Assembly (NCBI GenBank): GCA_021324445.1
Contig: JAJPJC010000290.1
Span: 1-64,000 of the forward strand
Direction of reading: 5' to 3'
DNA: 64,000 nucleotides
DNA from: Isosphaeraceae bacterium
GTDB taxonomy: Bacteria > Planctomycetota > Planctomycetia > Isosphaerales > Isosphaeraceae
This document shows positions 52,585-61,830 of this stretch, one piece after another. The position numbers and the translations under genes are program-made. Below the pieces are notes generated by a model. The model did not search any database. It was not told where the DNA came from and saw nothing but the letters and a program-made list of their open reading frames with translations. Within the stretch, counting starts at the first letter, position 1; each line of letters begins with the position of its first letter.

Positions 52585-54822
52585 TCAGCGGGGCGCCCGC
52601 CTGGGGTCGCGCTGGGGCCGGAACGGCATGGGGAAGGCGCTGAGCGGGCCGCGGATCGGCTCGCCGGCCAGCTCCCGCCAGCGCCGCGTCTGCTCCGGAG
52701 CGAGCAGGGCAAGGATACGATCGACGGCCGGCTTCCCGGAGTCCTCGGGCAGCCGTCCCGATTGCAGCTCGCGGACCTGGCCAAAGACGAATTCTTCCGC
52801 GATCGCGCGGATTTGCTCGCGTTGCTCGGGAGTCAGCCCGAGGGCCTCGACCACCTCGGGCTCGCGGAAGGCGCCCGGGCCCTCCGACTGGAGCGCAAGC
52901 TGTCGGAGGCGGAGCTGCTGCGGCGGCGTGAGGATCGCCGCAACTTCCGCCTCGTTGGCGCGGGCCTGCTCCAGGGCCATCTGGACGCGGCGGGCGGGGG
53001 ACGGCAGCCGGCCGGGGTCGCCGAAGGACTCCATCCACCGCCTGCGGGCCCGGACGGAGAGCTCGGCCACCCGGGCCCGCTGGCCGGGGTCCAGCCGCAG
53101 ATCGTCGAGGGCCGAGGGCTGGATCAGCAGGTAGAGCTCCCCGGCGGCGCGGAGCACCGCCAGGTCGGCGAGGATCGTCTCGACCCGTCGGGTGGTATCG
53201 CGCAGCTCGACCTGGGCGTCCGGGTCGTTCCGCCGCTGCTCGATGAACTCGCGGTAGTAGGCCAGCGCCGAGCCGAGGAGCCGCTTGCGGAGTCCCTCCA
53301 TGCCCGGCCGCTGGGCGAGTTCCTCCTCGCTGACCCGAATCAGCTCGTCGACGGCGCGGCGGGCCAGGCGGAACCGCGCTTCGGCCTCGTCCGCCCGCCG
53401 CCGCTCCTGGCGGTAGGCCGCTTCCGCTCGCCGCTGCTCGGCCAGTGTCTTCCGCTGCTCGCGACGGACCAGCACGGTGCTGATCAGGGACGCGGCCGAG
53501 AGCAGGATCAGCGCCACGATGCCGGCCCAGACGAGCGACGGATGCCGCCGCGACCAGGACCGCAGCCGATCGGCGCGCGTCGGCCGTCGGGCCAGGATCG
53601 GCCGGCCGTCGAGGAAGCGCTCGAGGTCGTCGGCCAGCTCCTGCGCCGTCCCGTAGCGATCGGCCGGCTCCTTGCGGATCGCCTTCAGGACGATCGTCTC
53701 CAGCTCGGCAGGGACGGACGGGTCCAGGCCGCGGGGCGGCCGGGGATCCTCGTCGGCGATCTGCCGGATCAGCTCGTTGCGGTCGCGGGCCTCGAAGGGG
53801 GGCCGGAGCGTCAGCAGCTCGTAGAGCGTCGCGCCCAGCGAGTAGACGTCGCTGCGGTGATCCACGATCCCGCGCCGGGCGAGGATCTGCTCGGGGCTGG
53901 CGTAGCGGAGGGTGCCCAGCATTTCCCCGGTGATCGTCAGCCCGGCATCGCCCTCGACCTGGGCCAGGCCGAAGTCGGTGATCCAGAGCTGCCCCCGAAG
54001 GTCCAGCAGCAAGTTGCCCGGCTTGACGTCGCGATGCACGATCCCCGCCTGGTGGGCGTGCTCCAGGGCCAGGGCCGCCTGTCGGCCCAGCCCGGCCACG
54101 CGGCCGAAATACCGGAGGGGGTTCGCCGAGCGCTCGCGCGCGATCGTCGTCGCGACCGATGTGGCCCCGCCCCCTGACGGTGACTCCGGGCCCCCGACAG
54201 CCCCCTCCGTGTTGTCCGCGCCCTCACGCCGCGGGACGCGCAGACCACGCAAGTCGCCGATCAACGCGGCGAGGCTCTGCCCCTCGATGTACTGCATGGC
54301 GTAATAGTGGACGCCGCGCTCGCAGCCGACCGCGTGCACCGGCACGATCGTCTCGTGCTGCACCTGGGCCGCGGCGAGGGCCTCGGTCTTGAACCGCTGG
54401 AGCCGCCGGGGGTCGATGGCCGCGGCGAACGGCAGGACCTTCAGCGCGACTCGCCTCCGCAGCGAGATCTGCTCGGCCTCGTAGACGACCCCCATCCCGC
54501 CCCGGCCCACCTCGCGCAGGAGGCGAAAGTCGCCCAGCTCGCCGAGGCCCGTCGGGGGATCCTCTTCCTCCCGGCGCGGCGCCCCGATCAGCCCGTCCGC
54601 GGCGCTCCCCGTGGCGGCGCGAAGCGACGCCGACAGCCGCGCCACCGCGTCGTGGCCGGCGAGGAACGCCTCCAGGTCGGGTCGGAGGTCGGGATGCGCC
54701 GCCAGGAGCCGGCCGCGGTCGGGTTCGCGGCCCGCCTCGAGCGCCTCGAGGTAGGTCAGGAGGACCCGGTTCCGCCGCTCCTCGCGGTCGGGGTCGGCGT
54801 CGTCGCTGCGGTCATCTGCCAT
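52585..54822 (-). CDS. Membrane Ser/Thr protein kinase
   Basis: 745 residues. An N-terminal helical region precedes a kinase domain with GRGGMGVVY at 106-114, VALKVLPF, HRDVKPGNLL and DFGLAQ; a Gly/Ser-rich insert occurs around 210-245. One membrane helix (about 425-450, WAGIVALILLSAASLISTVL) is followed by a coiled-coil extracytoplasmic domain with repeated ELYL and AELSVRAR helices and no WD40 repeats. It overlaps the ECF gene by 11 bp, so it is the second ECF-kinase pair of the window. The catalytic half closely resembles the kinase at 37679. Confidence 0.95.
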   Translation of the reverse strand: MADDRSDDADPDREERRNRVLLTYLEALEAGREPDRGRLLAAHPDLRPDLEAFLAGHDAVARLSASLRAATGSAADGLIGAPRREEEDPPTGLGELGDFRLLREVGRGGMGVVYEAEQISLRRRVALKVLPFAAAIDPRRLQRFKTEALAAAQVQHETIVPVHAVGCERGVHYYAMQYIEGQSLAALIGDLRGLRVPRREGADNTEGAVGGPESPSGGGATSVATTIARERSANPLRYFGRVAGLGRQAALALEHAHQAGIVHRDVKPGNLLLDLRGQLWITDFGLAQVEGDAGLTITGEMLGTLRYASPEQILARRGIVDHRSDVYSLGATLYELLTLRPPFEARDRNELIRQIADEDPRPPRGLDPSVPAELETIVLKAIRKEPADRYGTAQELADDLERFLDGRPILARRPTRADRLRSWSRRHPSLVWAGIVALILLSAASLISTVLVRREQRKTLAEQRRAEAAYRQERRRADEAEARFRLARRAVDELIRVSEEELAQRPGMEGLRKRLLGSALAYYREFIEQRRNDPDAQVELRDTTRRVETILADLAVLRAAGELYLLIQPSALDDLRLDPGQRARVAELSVRARRRWMESFGDPGRLPSPARRVQMALEQARANEAEVAAILTPPQQLRLRQLALQSEGPGAFREPEVVEALGLTPEQREQIRAIAEEFVFGQVRELQSGRLPEDSGKPAVDRILALLAPEQTRRWRELAGEPIRGPLSAFPMPFRPQRDPRRAPR

Positions 54823-55396
54823 CGGCCGACTCCCCCGGCTCGCGGAGCAGCTCGCGGAGCCGCTTCAGCCCGCGGAAGAGCAGGCCGACGGCGGCGGGGC
54901 GCGTCCGGTCGATCCGCGCGGCGACTTCGGCCACCGGCAGCCCCTTCAGGTAGTGCAGCTCCACGACGCGCCGCTGATCTTCCGGCAGGCGGGTCAGGGC
55001 CTGGGCCAGCCGCAGCAGCTCCTCGCCCCGGACGGCCTGCTCGCTCGGCGAGGTCTGGTCGGCCGCCAGCAGGCCCTCCAGCCGGGACGCGGAGCGCTCC
55101 AGCTCGGCCTCCAGGGAGCGCTCCCGCCCCGGATCGCGCGCCTGGGCCTCGAACCGTCGGCACGCGGCCGCCAGGGCGTTGGCCAGGATGGCGCGGAGCC
55201 AGGCCAGCCACTCACCTTCGGTCCGGCCCCGGTACTGGTCCCGCCGCTGGTGGGCTTGCAGGATCGCCTGCTGGACGACGTCGGAGGCGTCGAGCTTGGC
55301 GCGGAGCCGCGGCCCGATCTGGAGCCGGACCAGCAGCAGAAGGTAATCGCGATGGTCCTCGATCGGGCGGAGGTCGTCGCCAGCGGTTGGTCGCAT
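54812..55396 (-). CDS. ECF sigma factor, kinase-associated
   Basis: 194 residues from the ATG at 55396; another in-frame ATG at 55438 is possible. Region 2 has LRAKLDASDVVQQAILQAHQ, region 4 has TRLPEDQRRVVELHYLKGLPV and VAARIDRTRPAAVGLLFRGLK. Like the sigma factor at 37071 it lacks an anti-sigma gene and overlaps a membrane Ser/Thr kinase. A motif GATGAGTCTAT lies on the minus strand around 55485-55495, similar to the candidate ECF promoter of the first pair. Confidence 0.9.
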   Translation of the reverse strand: MRPTAGDDLRPIEDHRDYLLLLVRLQIGPRLRAKLDASDVVQQAILQAHQRRDQYRGRTEGEWLAWLRAILANALAAACRRFEAQARDPGRERSLEAELERSASRLEGLLAADQTSPSEQAVRGEELLRLAQALTRLPEDQRRVVELHYLKGLPVAEVAARIDRTRPAAVGLLFRGLKRLRELLREPGESADGR

Positions 55397-56625
55397 CGTT
55401 CCGCGCCCTGATGAACCGTCGATCCGGTGCCCAGCCATCCCGGTCGGCCCTGTTCTTAGGGTACGGTAACGCCGCCCGGCGCCGATAGACTCATCTCGGG
55501 AAGGATGGTCCACCAGACTGATGTCATTCGAGGTCATCTCCGCTGCGCTACGGAGCGTCTCCCGCTTGAGGGGCAAAGGGGGACGGAGCGAATCAACACC
55601 AGGCCGGGAAAAGGGGCCGCCTTCTGATTTATTCGCTATGTCCCCTGACATTGCGGGCGGGCGTGAGGCGGCAGTGCTGTCCCATTCGAGGGGACACGAT
55701 CGTGGCGCGGGCCCGTCTCACCGGGGATCACCGATCAGGAAGAACGCCGCCCAGTCGTAAGGAGGGGCGTACGGCCGCACGCCGGCGGGCTTGGGTGCCG
55801 ACGACGCGGTGTGTGAGGCCGGACGTCGGCCTTGGAGGGCAAAAAGCCGATCAGGGCGCTACCCCCTCCCGCTGCATGCATGCCGCCAATCTGGCCTGCG
55901 GCCGGGTCGAGGCCCAGGGCCAGGGCCGCTCCGATCGGTGTGACCGGACTGCGACTCTCCAGCCGGTCGAGGCGGTCGACCTTCATCGCCAGCATGCCAC
56001 GGCGAGGCTCCGTGAAGGCAAGGCGGAAGCGGCTCATGGTGTGAACCGGCCGGTCGAATCGGGGCGCCGGGCGGAGGCGCACAACGATCCTTGGCGGCCA
56101 GGGCGCGAGTCCAGGAGCGGGCGGGCCGCTCACCGCGGCGCGGTTCTTCCGCGCCGCATGAGGCGCGAACGAATTGAGAGCCGAAGGCTGGGTCGCTCGC
56201 AGGCCCAGGACCGGTTGGATGGGCATCCGTCGCTGGCGTCGCGGTGTTGTCGCACCAGGCCGCAGAGGCAACGATCGATCACGGTCCGCCAACCATTACG
56301 AGGGCTCGCATTCGATTGCGAGAGACTCGTGCCGGATTCCCAGATTCTTCGCGCAAGCGGTCCGCAAATCCTTGCGGATAGATGACATCTGGATCTTGCT
56401 CGCCTGGCGCCGCGCGGTCGCTGTGCCCGGTCGATCTGGAATCTGGCGAGCCTGGCTGCGCGGCGAATCGCGACTTTCCATTGTTCCTGGGACTCCTCGC
56501 GCCGGCTGCGCAGGGATCCTTGCGGGGGGTGGATATTTGGATTTCGCTTCCCGGCGCCGCGCGGCCGCGCTGGACCCTGGCGGGCCTGGCTGCGCGGCGC
56601 TCAAGCCAATCCTGGCTGGCCGAGC
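55397..56625. other. 1.2-kb region without a recognisable gene
   Basis: Several frames longer than 100 codons exist on both strands but none shows a family motif, a good start or sensible amino-acid composition. On the minus strand near 55986 a short frame begins MKVDRLDRLESR, vaguely like the LEPR-type N-termini of planctomycete proteins, so a decayed gene is possible. The right part contains an imperfect tandem repeat (56369-56599). Confidence 0.5.
56369..56599. repeat. Imperfect tandem repeat, two ~90-bp units
   Basis: Unit A (56369-56464) and unit B (56517-56599) both run TCCTTGCGG, then GGAT near the middle, GGCGCCGCGCGG, and GCCTGGCTGCGCGGCG at the end. The middle parts differ. A 52-bp non-repeated segment lies between them. 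Confidence 0.6.
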
Positions 56626-57888
56626 TCAGGCCCCGAGCCACCGGCCGGTGACGAAATCCCCCTCGAAGACGGTGCCGACGACGGGGAGGTCCGATTCGAG
56701 CAGGAGGTTGAACGGATCCGGCTCCACGCGATCGGGCAGCGCGATGAGGGCCAGGTCGGCCGACTTGCCGGTCTTGAGGCTGCCGGTGGTCGTCTCGGCC
56801 CGCAGCGCCCAGGCGCCGAAGAGCGTGGCCATGGTCAGCAAAAGCGCGCCGGAGAGCGACCCGTCGCGGCGGTGGAGGAAGCGGATCTCGTCGAGCAGGC
56901 TGAGGCTCTCACAGGAGGCCAGGCTGTCGGTGCCCAGGCAGACGATCACGCCGCGCTCCAGCAGGGCGCGATAAGGATGAGGGGCATGGCCGAACAGCGC
57001 GTGCGTCCGAGGGCAGAAGGCGATCGCCACGCGATGGCCGTCGGGAGCCGCTTCGGGCCGGAGCTGCCAGAAGTCCTCCGCGTCGAGGTAGGTCCCATGG
57101 GCGATCAGCCAGTCCGCCTTGCGCAGGTCCCCGCGCCGGACGTAGTCGGCCGGTCGAGGGCCAATCGGCTCCCAATCGTCGTCCCAGGCGTCGAGGTCTT
57201 CCAGGAAGCGCCGGAGCGGGCCGTCGCGGTGTTGCAACAATTGCAGCTCCTCGGGCATCTCCGCCAGGTGGGTCGACAGCGGCAGTCCACTGGATGCCGA
57301 CTTGTAATAGAGCCAGCCCGAGGTGCTGTACGGCGCATGGGGGCCCAGGCCGACCCGGGCGCAGGCCGCCACCTGGTTCTCGGGCCGGACCGAGCCCAAC
57401 CATCGCCAGGCCGCGGCGTCGGTCTGCAAGCCGCGGTCGCGGCGCAGGCCGATCACCTCGGCGAAGACCACGGCCCGCATCGGCGCCCTGGCGACCGGGC
57501 CCCAGCTCAGTCCGGCCGTCGTCGTGTCGGCCAGAAAAGTCGTCCCCGCGCCGAGGGCGGCCCGGACATTCTCCTCGGCCGTGGCGCCGAGGCTCGTGTC
57601 GGTCCCGGCCCGCCGCTGTTCGACGACCTGGCGCAGCCACGTCAGCTCATCCACCACACCGTGCGACGACCCGTTGCCCGGCAGAGGGCCCAGCTCGAGA
57701 TGGGTGTGGGCATTGACGAACCCCGGGATGATCGCCACGTTGCCCAGGTCCAGGTCGCTCGGCCGGTCCGCGGCCGAACCGACCCAGGCGATCCGCCCAT
57801 CCTGGATGGTCAGACAACCGTCCTCGATCGGCTCCGCGTCCACCGGAAAGACGTACCGCGCCTGGATCGTCAGCGTACCGCGTCTCAT
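56626..57888 (-). CDS. Amidohydrolase (SsnA/aminodeoxyfutalosine deaminase-like)
   Basis: 420 residues. The metal site begins with VNAHTHLELG near residue 60; further ligands appear in LSTHLAEMPEE, LIAHGTYLD and CLGTDSLAS. It is an ATZ/TRZ-type amidohydrolase, an enzyme that deaminates aminopurine-like or triazine-like compounds. Within 5 kb on the same strand is mqnC, and the motif NAHTHLELG...WLRQVV..R resembles aminodeoxyfutalosine deaminases of the alternative menaquinone route. That assignment is plausible but not proven by sequence. Confidence 0.8.
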   Translation of the reverse strand: MRRGTLTIQARYVFPVDAEPIEDGCLTIQDGRIAWVGSAADRPSDLDLGNVAIIPGFVNAHTHLELGPLPGNGSSHGVVDELTWLRQVVEQRRAGTDTSLGATAEENVRAALGAGTTFLADTTTAGLSWGPVARAPMRAVVFAEVIGLRRDRGLQTDAAAWRWLGSVRPENQVAACARVGLGPHAPYSTSGWLYYKSASSGLPLSTHLAEMPEELQLLQHRDGPLRRFLEDLDAWDDDWEPIGPRPADYVRRGDLRKADWLIAHGTYLDAEDFWQLRPEAAPDGHRVAIAFCPRTHALFGHAPHPYRALLERGVIVCLGTDSLASCESLSLLDEIRFLHRRDGSLSGALLLTMATLFGAWALRAETTTGSLKTGKSADLALIALPDRVEPDPFNLLLESDLPVVGTVFEGDFVTGRWLGA

Positions 57889-58007
57889 CGGAGAGGTCTT
57901 CCCAGGCTATCACCGTACGGGTGCAGCCGACAGGTCGGAGCCGCAAGTCCTTCCCGGTTCGGGAGGTGTCGAGTCGCACTTGGCCTTGGCCCCGCTACGG
58001 GTGGCGG

Positions 58008-60164
58008 TCACGGGACGGGACCAGCCTGCGGCGCGGGGACTTCCGGTTTCCCTCTCCACAGGCCATAGAGGAAGCCACCGGAGATCAGTACGCTGGCCGC
58101 AATCCACGCTCCATGATAGAGCCCCTCCGCCGGGTCGCGATAGAGCCAACCGGCGAGGGAACCGGCGGCCGAACGGTCCGCCAGAGACCCCAGCGCGACC
58201 GTCAGCGCGTTGTTCACGAAATGGAAGAGCATCCCCGGGAGAATGCTCCGGCTCCGCACGGCCAGCAGCCCGAGCACCAGTCCCAGGAGCGTGGCGTTGA
58301 ACAATTGCTGGAACAAGCTCAGCAGCACGTGCAGGAACCCGAACATCAAGGCGGACAGCAGGATGGCGGAGCGGGTGCGGTGCTCGCGCTCCAGACCGGA
58401 GAGGATGAAGCCGCGAAACGCCAGCTCCTCGCAGACCGCCGGGATCAGGGCGAAGGCCACCACGGCGGTCCCCAGGCTGGCCGCCTGGCCCATCAACTGG
58501 CTGAAGGCCGCCTTGAGGGTCGCGGAGATCGGGAAGAGCCACTCGACGATCGGCCGCAGCTCGTTAACCAGCGGGTTGAGCGCCAGAGCCAGCACCACCG
58601 CCAGGGCGAGATAGCGCGGCCTGGGCCATCGGATCCGCAGGGTGCGTGCCGGCGCCGAGGTGAGCAACAGGGCCATGAACACCGGCGGGATCGCGATCAG
58701 GAACTGGCCGGCGGCCACGCTGGCCAGGGTCGGGGGCTCCTCCCGCATCGCCAGATACTGCATCAGGAACCAGGACGCCGTCAGGATCAAGGCGAAGCAG
58801 AGCGTCGCCTGGCCGCCGGTCGGCATCGGCTCGCGATCGCGGAAGAGGTGCCGCAGCCAGGATCCGAGGCTGAACCGCTCGGCCTCGCGGAACAAGACGT
58901 CCTCGCGCTGGAACTGGTCGATCGCCCACCGCAGCGCGACGGCGGCGTAGAGCAGGGTCGGGACCAGGACCGGCAGGAAGTAGCGGAACGCGACGTCGTA
59001 ATTGCCCAGGATCAAGGCCCGCAACAGCAGGGCGACCCCCGTGATCGGCACCAGGCTGTAGAACAAGTTCAGCTCGATCCCCGGCGCCAGGGTCAGGAAG
59101 ACCAGCGGCAGGCTGATCAGGTAGAGGGGCGTCATGTAGTACTGGCCTTCCTTCATGCTGCGTGCCAGCACCGCCAGCGCCAGGCAGACCGCGCTGAAGA
59201 ACGCCGCCAGGGGGATCAGCAGCAGGACCATCCAGAAGGTCGCCTGGAGCGTCGGCGGCGCCAGGATGGACGCGGTCGCCCGCCGGCCGGGCGTGGCCGC
59301 CAGCGTGCCGACCCGGTGAGCCATCTGGATGCCCGTCAAGCCCATGCTGACCAGGTTCAACAGCGCCGTCATCACGCTGGCCAGGACCACCGTCAGGAAC
59401 TTGCCCAGCACGATCTCGGACCGGCTCGCCGGGCTGATGAGCAAGGTCTCCATGGTCCCCCGCTCCTTCTCCCCGGCACAGAGGTCCACCGCCGGGTAGA
59501 AGGCCCCGGTCAAGGACATCATCACCAGCAGGAAGGGGAACAGCCGGCTCCAGACGGTCCCCCCGACCTCCCGCGCCGTCGCCACGTCCTCGGCTTTGAC
59601 CCGGATCGGCTCGGTGTAACTCTCCGTCTTGCGATCCCGCCTCAGCCGGCTCGCGACGATACGATCCTTCCACCGATCCAGCACGTCCTTGAGCCGGAGG
59701 TACGTGATCTGGCTGGGCTCGTCGACGCTGTTGTACCGGATCGTGATCCGGACATCGCCCTCCCGCTGGAGTTGCTGCGGGAGGTCGCCGGGGATGATCA
59801 CCACGGCCGAGGCCAGGCCGCGGCGGATCGCCTGCTCGCGCCGGATGGGGTCGCCCCAGGGACCGGTCTCCGGCTCCTGATGCACGACCAGGCGCTCGGC
59901 CTCGGCGGGCTTATCGAAGAGGCCCGGATTGAAGCCGTCGCCGGCCGGATTCAGCAGCCGCGGTGTCCTGGGCAGGTGCTCCGCGCCCACCAGCACGACG
60001 ACCCGCGGCCGCTCCTCCAGCGCCGCCGTGAACTGGATGATGCCGATCCCCAGGATCGGGTACAGCAGGATCGGCAGCACGAAGATCATGAACAAGGTCC
60101 GCCGGTCGCGGAGCTGGTCGCGGACCTCCCGCCCGAAGATCAGGGCTACATTGGGCCAGCGCAT
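58008..60164 (-). CDS. ABC exporter permease (NatB-like) fused to a CPBP intramembrane protease
   Basis: 718 residues from the ATG at 60164. The N-terminal ~430 residues resemble NatB/ABC-2 permeases: a first helix (TLFMIFVLPILLYPILGIGI), a large periplasmic loop, GEKERGTMETLLISPASRSE and several helices. The C-terminal ~250 residues form a CPBP (Abi/Rce1-like) domain with EELAFRGFIL and FGFLHVLLSL, then FHFVNN, which are the glutamate and histidine motifs of this glutamyl protease. It is read 22 bp after a palindromic repeat and forms an operon with the ATPase upstream. The substrate is unknown. Confidence 0.88.
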   Translation of the reverse strand: MRWPNVALIFGREVRDQLRDRRTLFMIFVLPILLYPILGIGIIQFTAALEERPRVVVLVGAEHLPRTPRLLNPAGDGFNPGLFDKPAEAERLVVHQEPETGPWGDPIRREQAIRRGLASAVVIIPGDLPQQLQREGDVRITIRYNSVDEPSQITYLRLKDVLDRWKDRIVASRLRRDRKTESYTEPIRVKAEDVATAREVGGTVWSRLFPFLLVMMSLTGAFYPAVDLCAGEKERGTMETLLISPASRSEIVLGKFLTVVLASVMTALLNLVSMGLTGIQMAHRVGTLAATPGRRATASILAPPTLQATFWMVLLLIPLAAFFSAVCLALAVLARSMKEGQYYMTPLYLISLPLVFLTLAPGIELNLFYSLVPITGVALLLRALILGNYDVAFRYFLPVLVPTLLYAAVALRWAIDQFQREDVLFREAERFSLGSWLRHLFRDREPMPTGGQATLCFALILTASWFLMQYLAMREEPPTLASVAAGQFLIAIPPVFMALLLTSAPARTLRIRWPRPRYLALAVVLALALNPLVNELRPIVEWLFPISATLKAAFSQLMGQAASLGTAVVAFALIPAVCEELAFRGFILSGLEREHRTRSAILLSALMFGFLHVLLSLFQQLFNATLLGLVLGLLAVRSRSILPGMLFHFVNNALTVALGSLADRSAAGSLAGWLYRDPAEGLYHGAWIAASVLISGGFLYGLWRGKPEVPAPQAGPVP

Positions 60165-60185
60165 CGGGTTGGGCCACCTCACGTA

Positions 60186-60236
60186 GGTCAGGCCTTCAGC
60201 CTGACATCCCCGGAGCGTCAGGCTGAAGGCCTGACC
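60186..60236. repeat. GTCAGGC-type palindrome, copy 2 (ATPase-permease junction)
   Basis: A perfect 20-bp inverted repeat: GGTCAGGCCTTCAGCCTGAC (60186-60205) and its complement (60217-60236), with an 11-nt loop. Same outer arms, same loop length and same position (between an ABC ATPase and the downstream permease) as the copy at 18222-18270. Both copies are followed on the plus strand by GAC. Confidence 0.85.
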
Positions 60237-60240
60237 GACT

Positions 60241-61098
60241 TCACGGAGCCGCAGTCCCGCGGAACAGCGAATCCTCGACGCGCGCCCCGTCCACACCCCC
60301 CCGCCGGCCAGGACCCAGAGCGCCGGCGTCGGCGCGCTCGACCAGGTAAAAGAATAACTCTTCCAAATTCGGCTGGTCAAATTGTTCCAGCAGGGTCAAC
60401 GGCGCGCCCTCGGCCTGGAGCCGCCCCTTGTGGATGATGGCCACGCGGCTGCACAGCTTCTCGACTTCGTGCATCGAATGGGTGGAGAAGACGATGGTCT
60501 TGCCCAGCTCGCGCAGCTCGAGGATCTTCTGGAGAACGACCCGGGCCACCAGCACGTCGAGGCCCGCAGTCGGCTCGTCAAAGATCAGCACGGGGGGGTC
60601 GTGGATGATCGTCCGGGCGATCGAGACCTTCTGCTTCATCCCGGTCGACATCTTCGAGCCCAGCACGTCCCGGAAGTCATTCATCTTGAGCCAGTCGAAG
60701 ATGACGTGCATCCGATCGGCCAGCTCGGCACGGGGCACGCCGTAGAGGCGGCCGAAATACTCCACCAGCTCCCAGGCGGTCATCCGGTCGTAGATCCCGG
60801 TGCTCGCCGACATATACCCGATCCTCGCTCGCACCCCCTGAGGATCCTGGACCACATCGTGCCCGGCCACGACAGCCCGGCCGCGGGTCGGCTTCAGCAC
60901 GGTACTGAGGATCCGCAGCGTCGTGGTCTTGCCCGCCCCGTTGGGGCCCAGCAGCCCGAAGATGGCCCCGGGCTGGCATTCGAACGAGATGTCCGTGATC
61001 GCGCTGACCCAGCCGCGCTGGTAGTCGAGAAAGGATTTGCACAGGCCTTCGACCTGGATCACGCGCCTGGCAGGCCGATGATGCCTGCCTCCACTCAT
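60241..61098 (-). CDS. ABC ATPase (NatA-like)
   Basis: 285 residues from the ATG at 61098. Walker A GPNGAGKT, signature [14 protein letters not shown] (a degenerate LSGGQ common in NatA), Walker [12 protein letters not shown], switch region [12 protein letters not shown]. NatA-type ATPases pair with NatB permeases to export sodium or other solutes. The permease gene follows 77 bp downstream. Confidence 0.9.
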   Translation of the reverse strand: MSGGRHHRPARRVIQVEGLCKSFLDYQRGWVSAITDISFECQPGAIFGLLGPNGAGKTTTLRILSTVLKPTRGRAVVAGHDVVQDPQGVRARIGYMSASTGIYDRMTAWELVEYFGRLYGVPRAELADRMHVIFDWLKMNDFRDVLGSKMSTGMKQKVSIARTIIHDPPVLIFDEPTAGLDVLVARVVLQKILELRELGKTIVFSTHSMHEVEKLCSRVAIIHKGRLQAEGAPLTLLEQFDQPNLEELFFYLVERADAGALGPGRRGGVDGARVEDSLFRGTAAP

Positions 61099-61347
61099 GG
61101 ACCTGGAGCCCTCACAGGCCAGGTTGCCAGCCCCCGGCCCCACACTCCAGTCTGCCATCTCTTGACCGAGCGTTGGAGAGAGCAGTCCCGTTTTTCGGGG
61201 AAACCGCGCGACCGACGCGGAGATCGGCATTCTGAACCCGCCGTCACGGCTGTAGAATAACACCCTGGGATAACTCCGGATGCCCCAGCCGCTCCGGAGG
61301 TCTTCCTCGGTCCAGATGGACCGCCTCGGCAGCGCTCAGTCAGGAAA

Positions 61348-61794
61348 ATGGGCACTCTGCGCCTGTTGAATCCGATGTCGATGGCGAATTCAGGCGGGAA
61401 TGCGCCCCAGAATCCGCCCTTGAAAACAAAGTCGCCGCTCGATCGAAGGCCCCATGCGAAAGACCCCCGAAGCACTCCCGCTCGCGCGACCACCCCCGAT
61501 GGGGTGTACGTCTACGTCCGAGACGCCAGGGGCACGGTCCATGTTGTCCCCGACGGTCCACACATGCATCCCAAAGTGCTTGGCGGCGCCCAGCCTGCCT
61601 CGTACGCAGGTGACCTGACCATCGAAAACGGCGTTATCACCGATTTGACGAATCTCTCGGGGACTTTTCAATTCAAGAATCGAGCCGGATTGCTTGCCGT
61701 CGCGAACCAGTTGGAGCGCCAGGGACTCACGGTAAAGCCTGGTGCAGTCCGATTCTTTCCGCCCGATGGAACCCCTCCTGTGACGTTGCGATAA
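61348..61794 (+). CDS. Unrecognised protein with a toxin-tip-like C-terminal module
   Basis: 148 residues (ATG at 61348 or 61378/61384). The N-terminal ~50 residues are basic and low in structure. The C-terminal ~95 residues form one small domain: YVYVRDARGTVHVVPDGPHM, then VLGGAQPASYAGDLTIENGV, LTNLSGTFQF and QLERQGLTVKPGAVRFF. Modules of the shape HxxVLGG, AGxxxIxxG, NLSG occur at the tips of polymorphic toxin and effector proteins. The neighbour is a cREC-like protein, and the pair is markedly more AT-rich than its surroundings. Function unknown. Confidence 0.6.
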   Translation: MGTLRLLNPMSMANSGGNAPQNPPLKTKSPLDRRPHAKDPRSTPARATTPDGVYVYVRDARGTVHVVPDGPHMHPKVLGGAQPASYAGDLTIENGVITDLTNLSGTFQFKNRAGLLAVANQLERQGLTVKPGAVRFFPPDGTPPVTLR

Positions 61795-61830
61795 CCGCCA
61801 GACCGACCGAGCCAGCAAGGGCTGTGACCG

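Noticed and set aside
55651-56385. A 244-codon frame after the second ECF gene
   Set aside because: No start context, no motif and a composition typical of random GC-rich frames.
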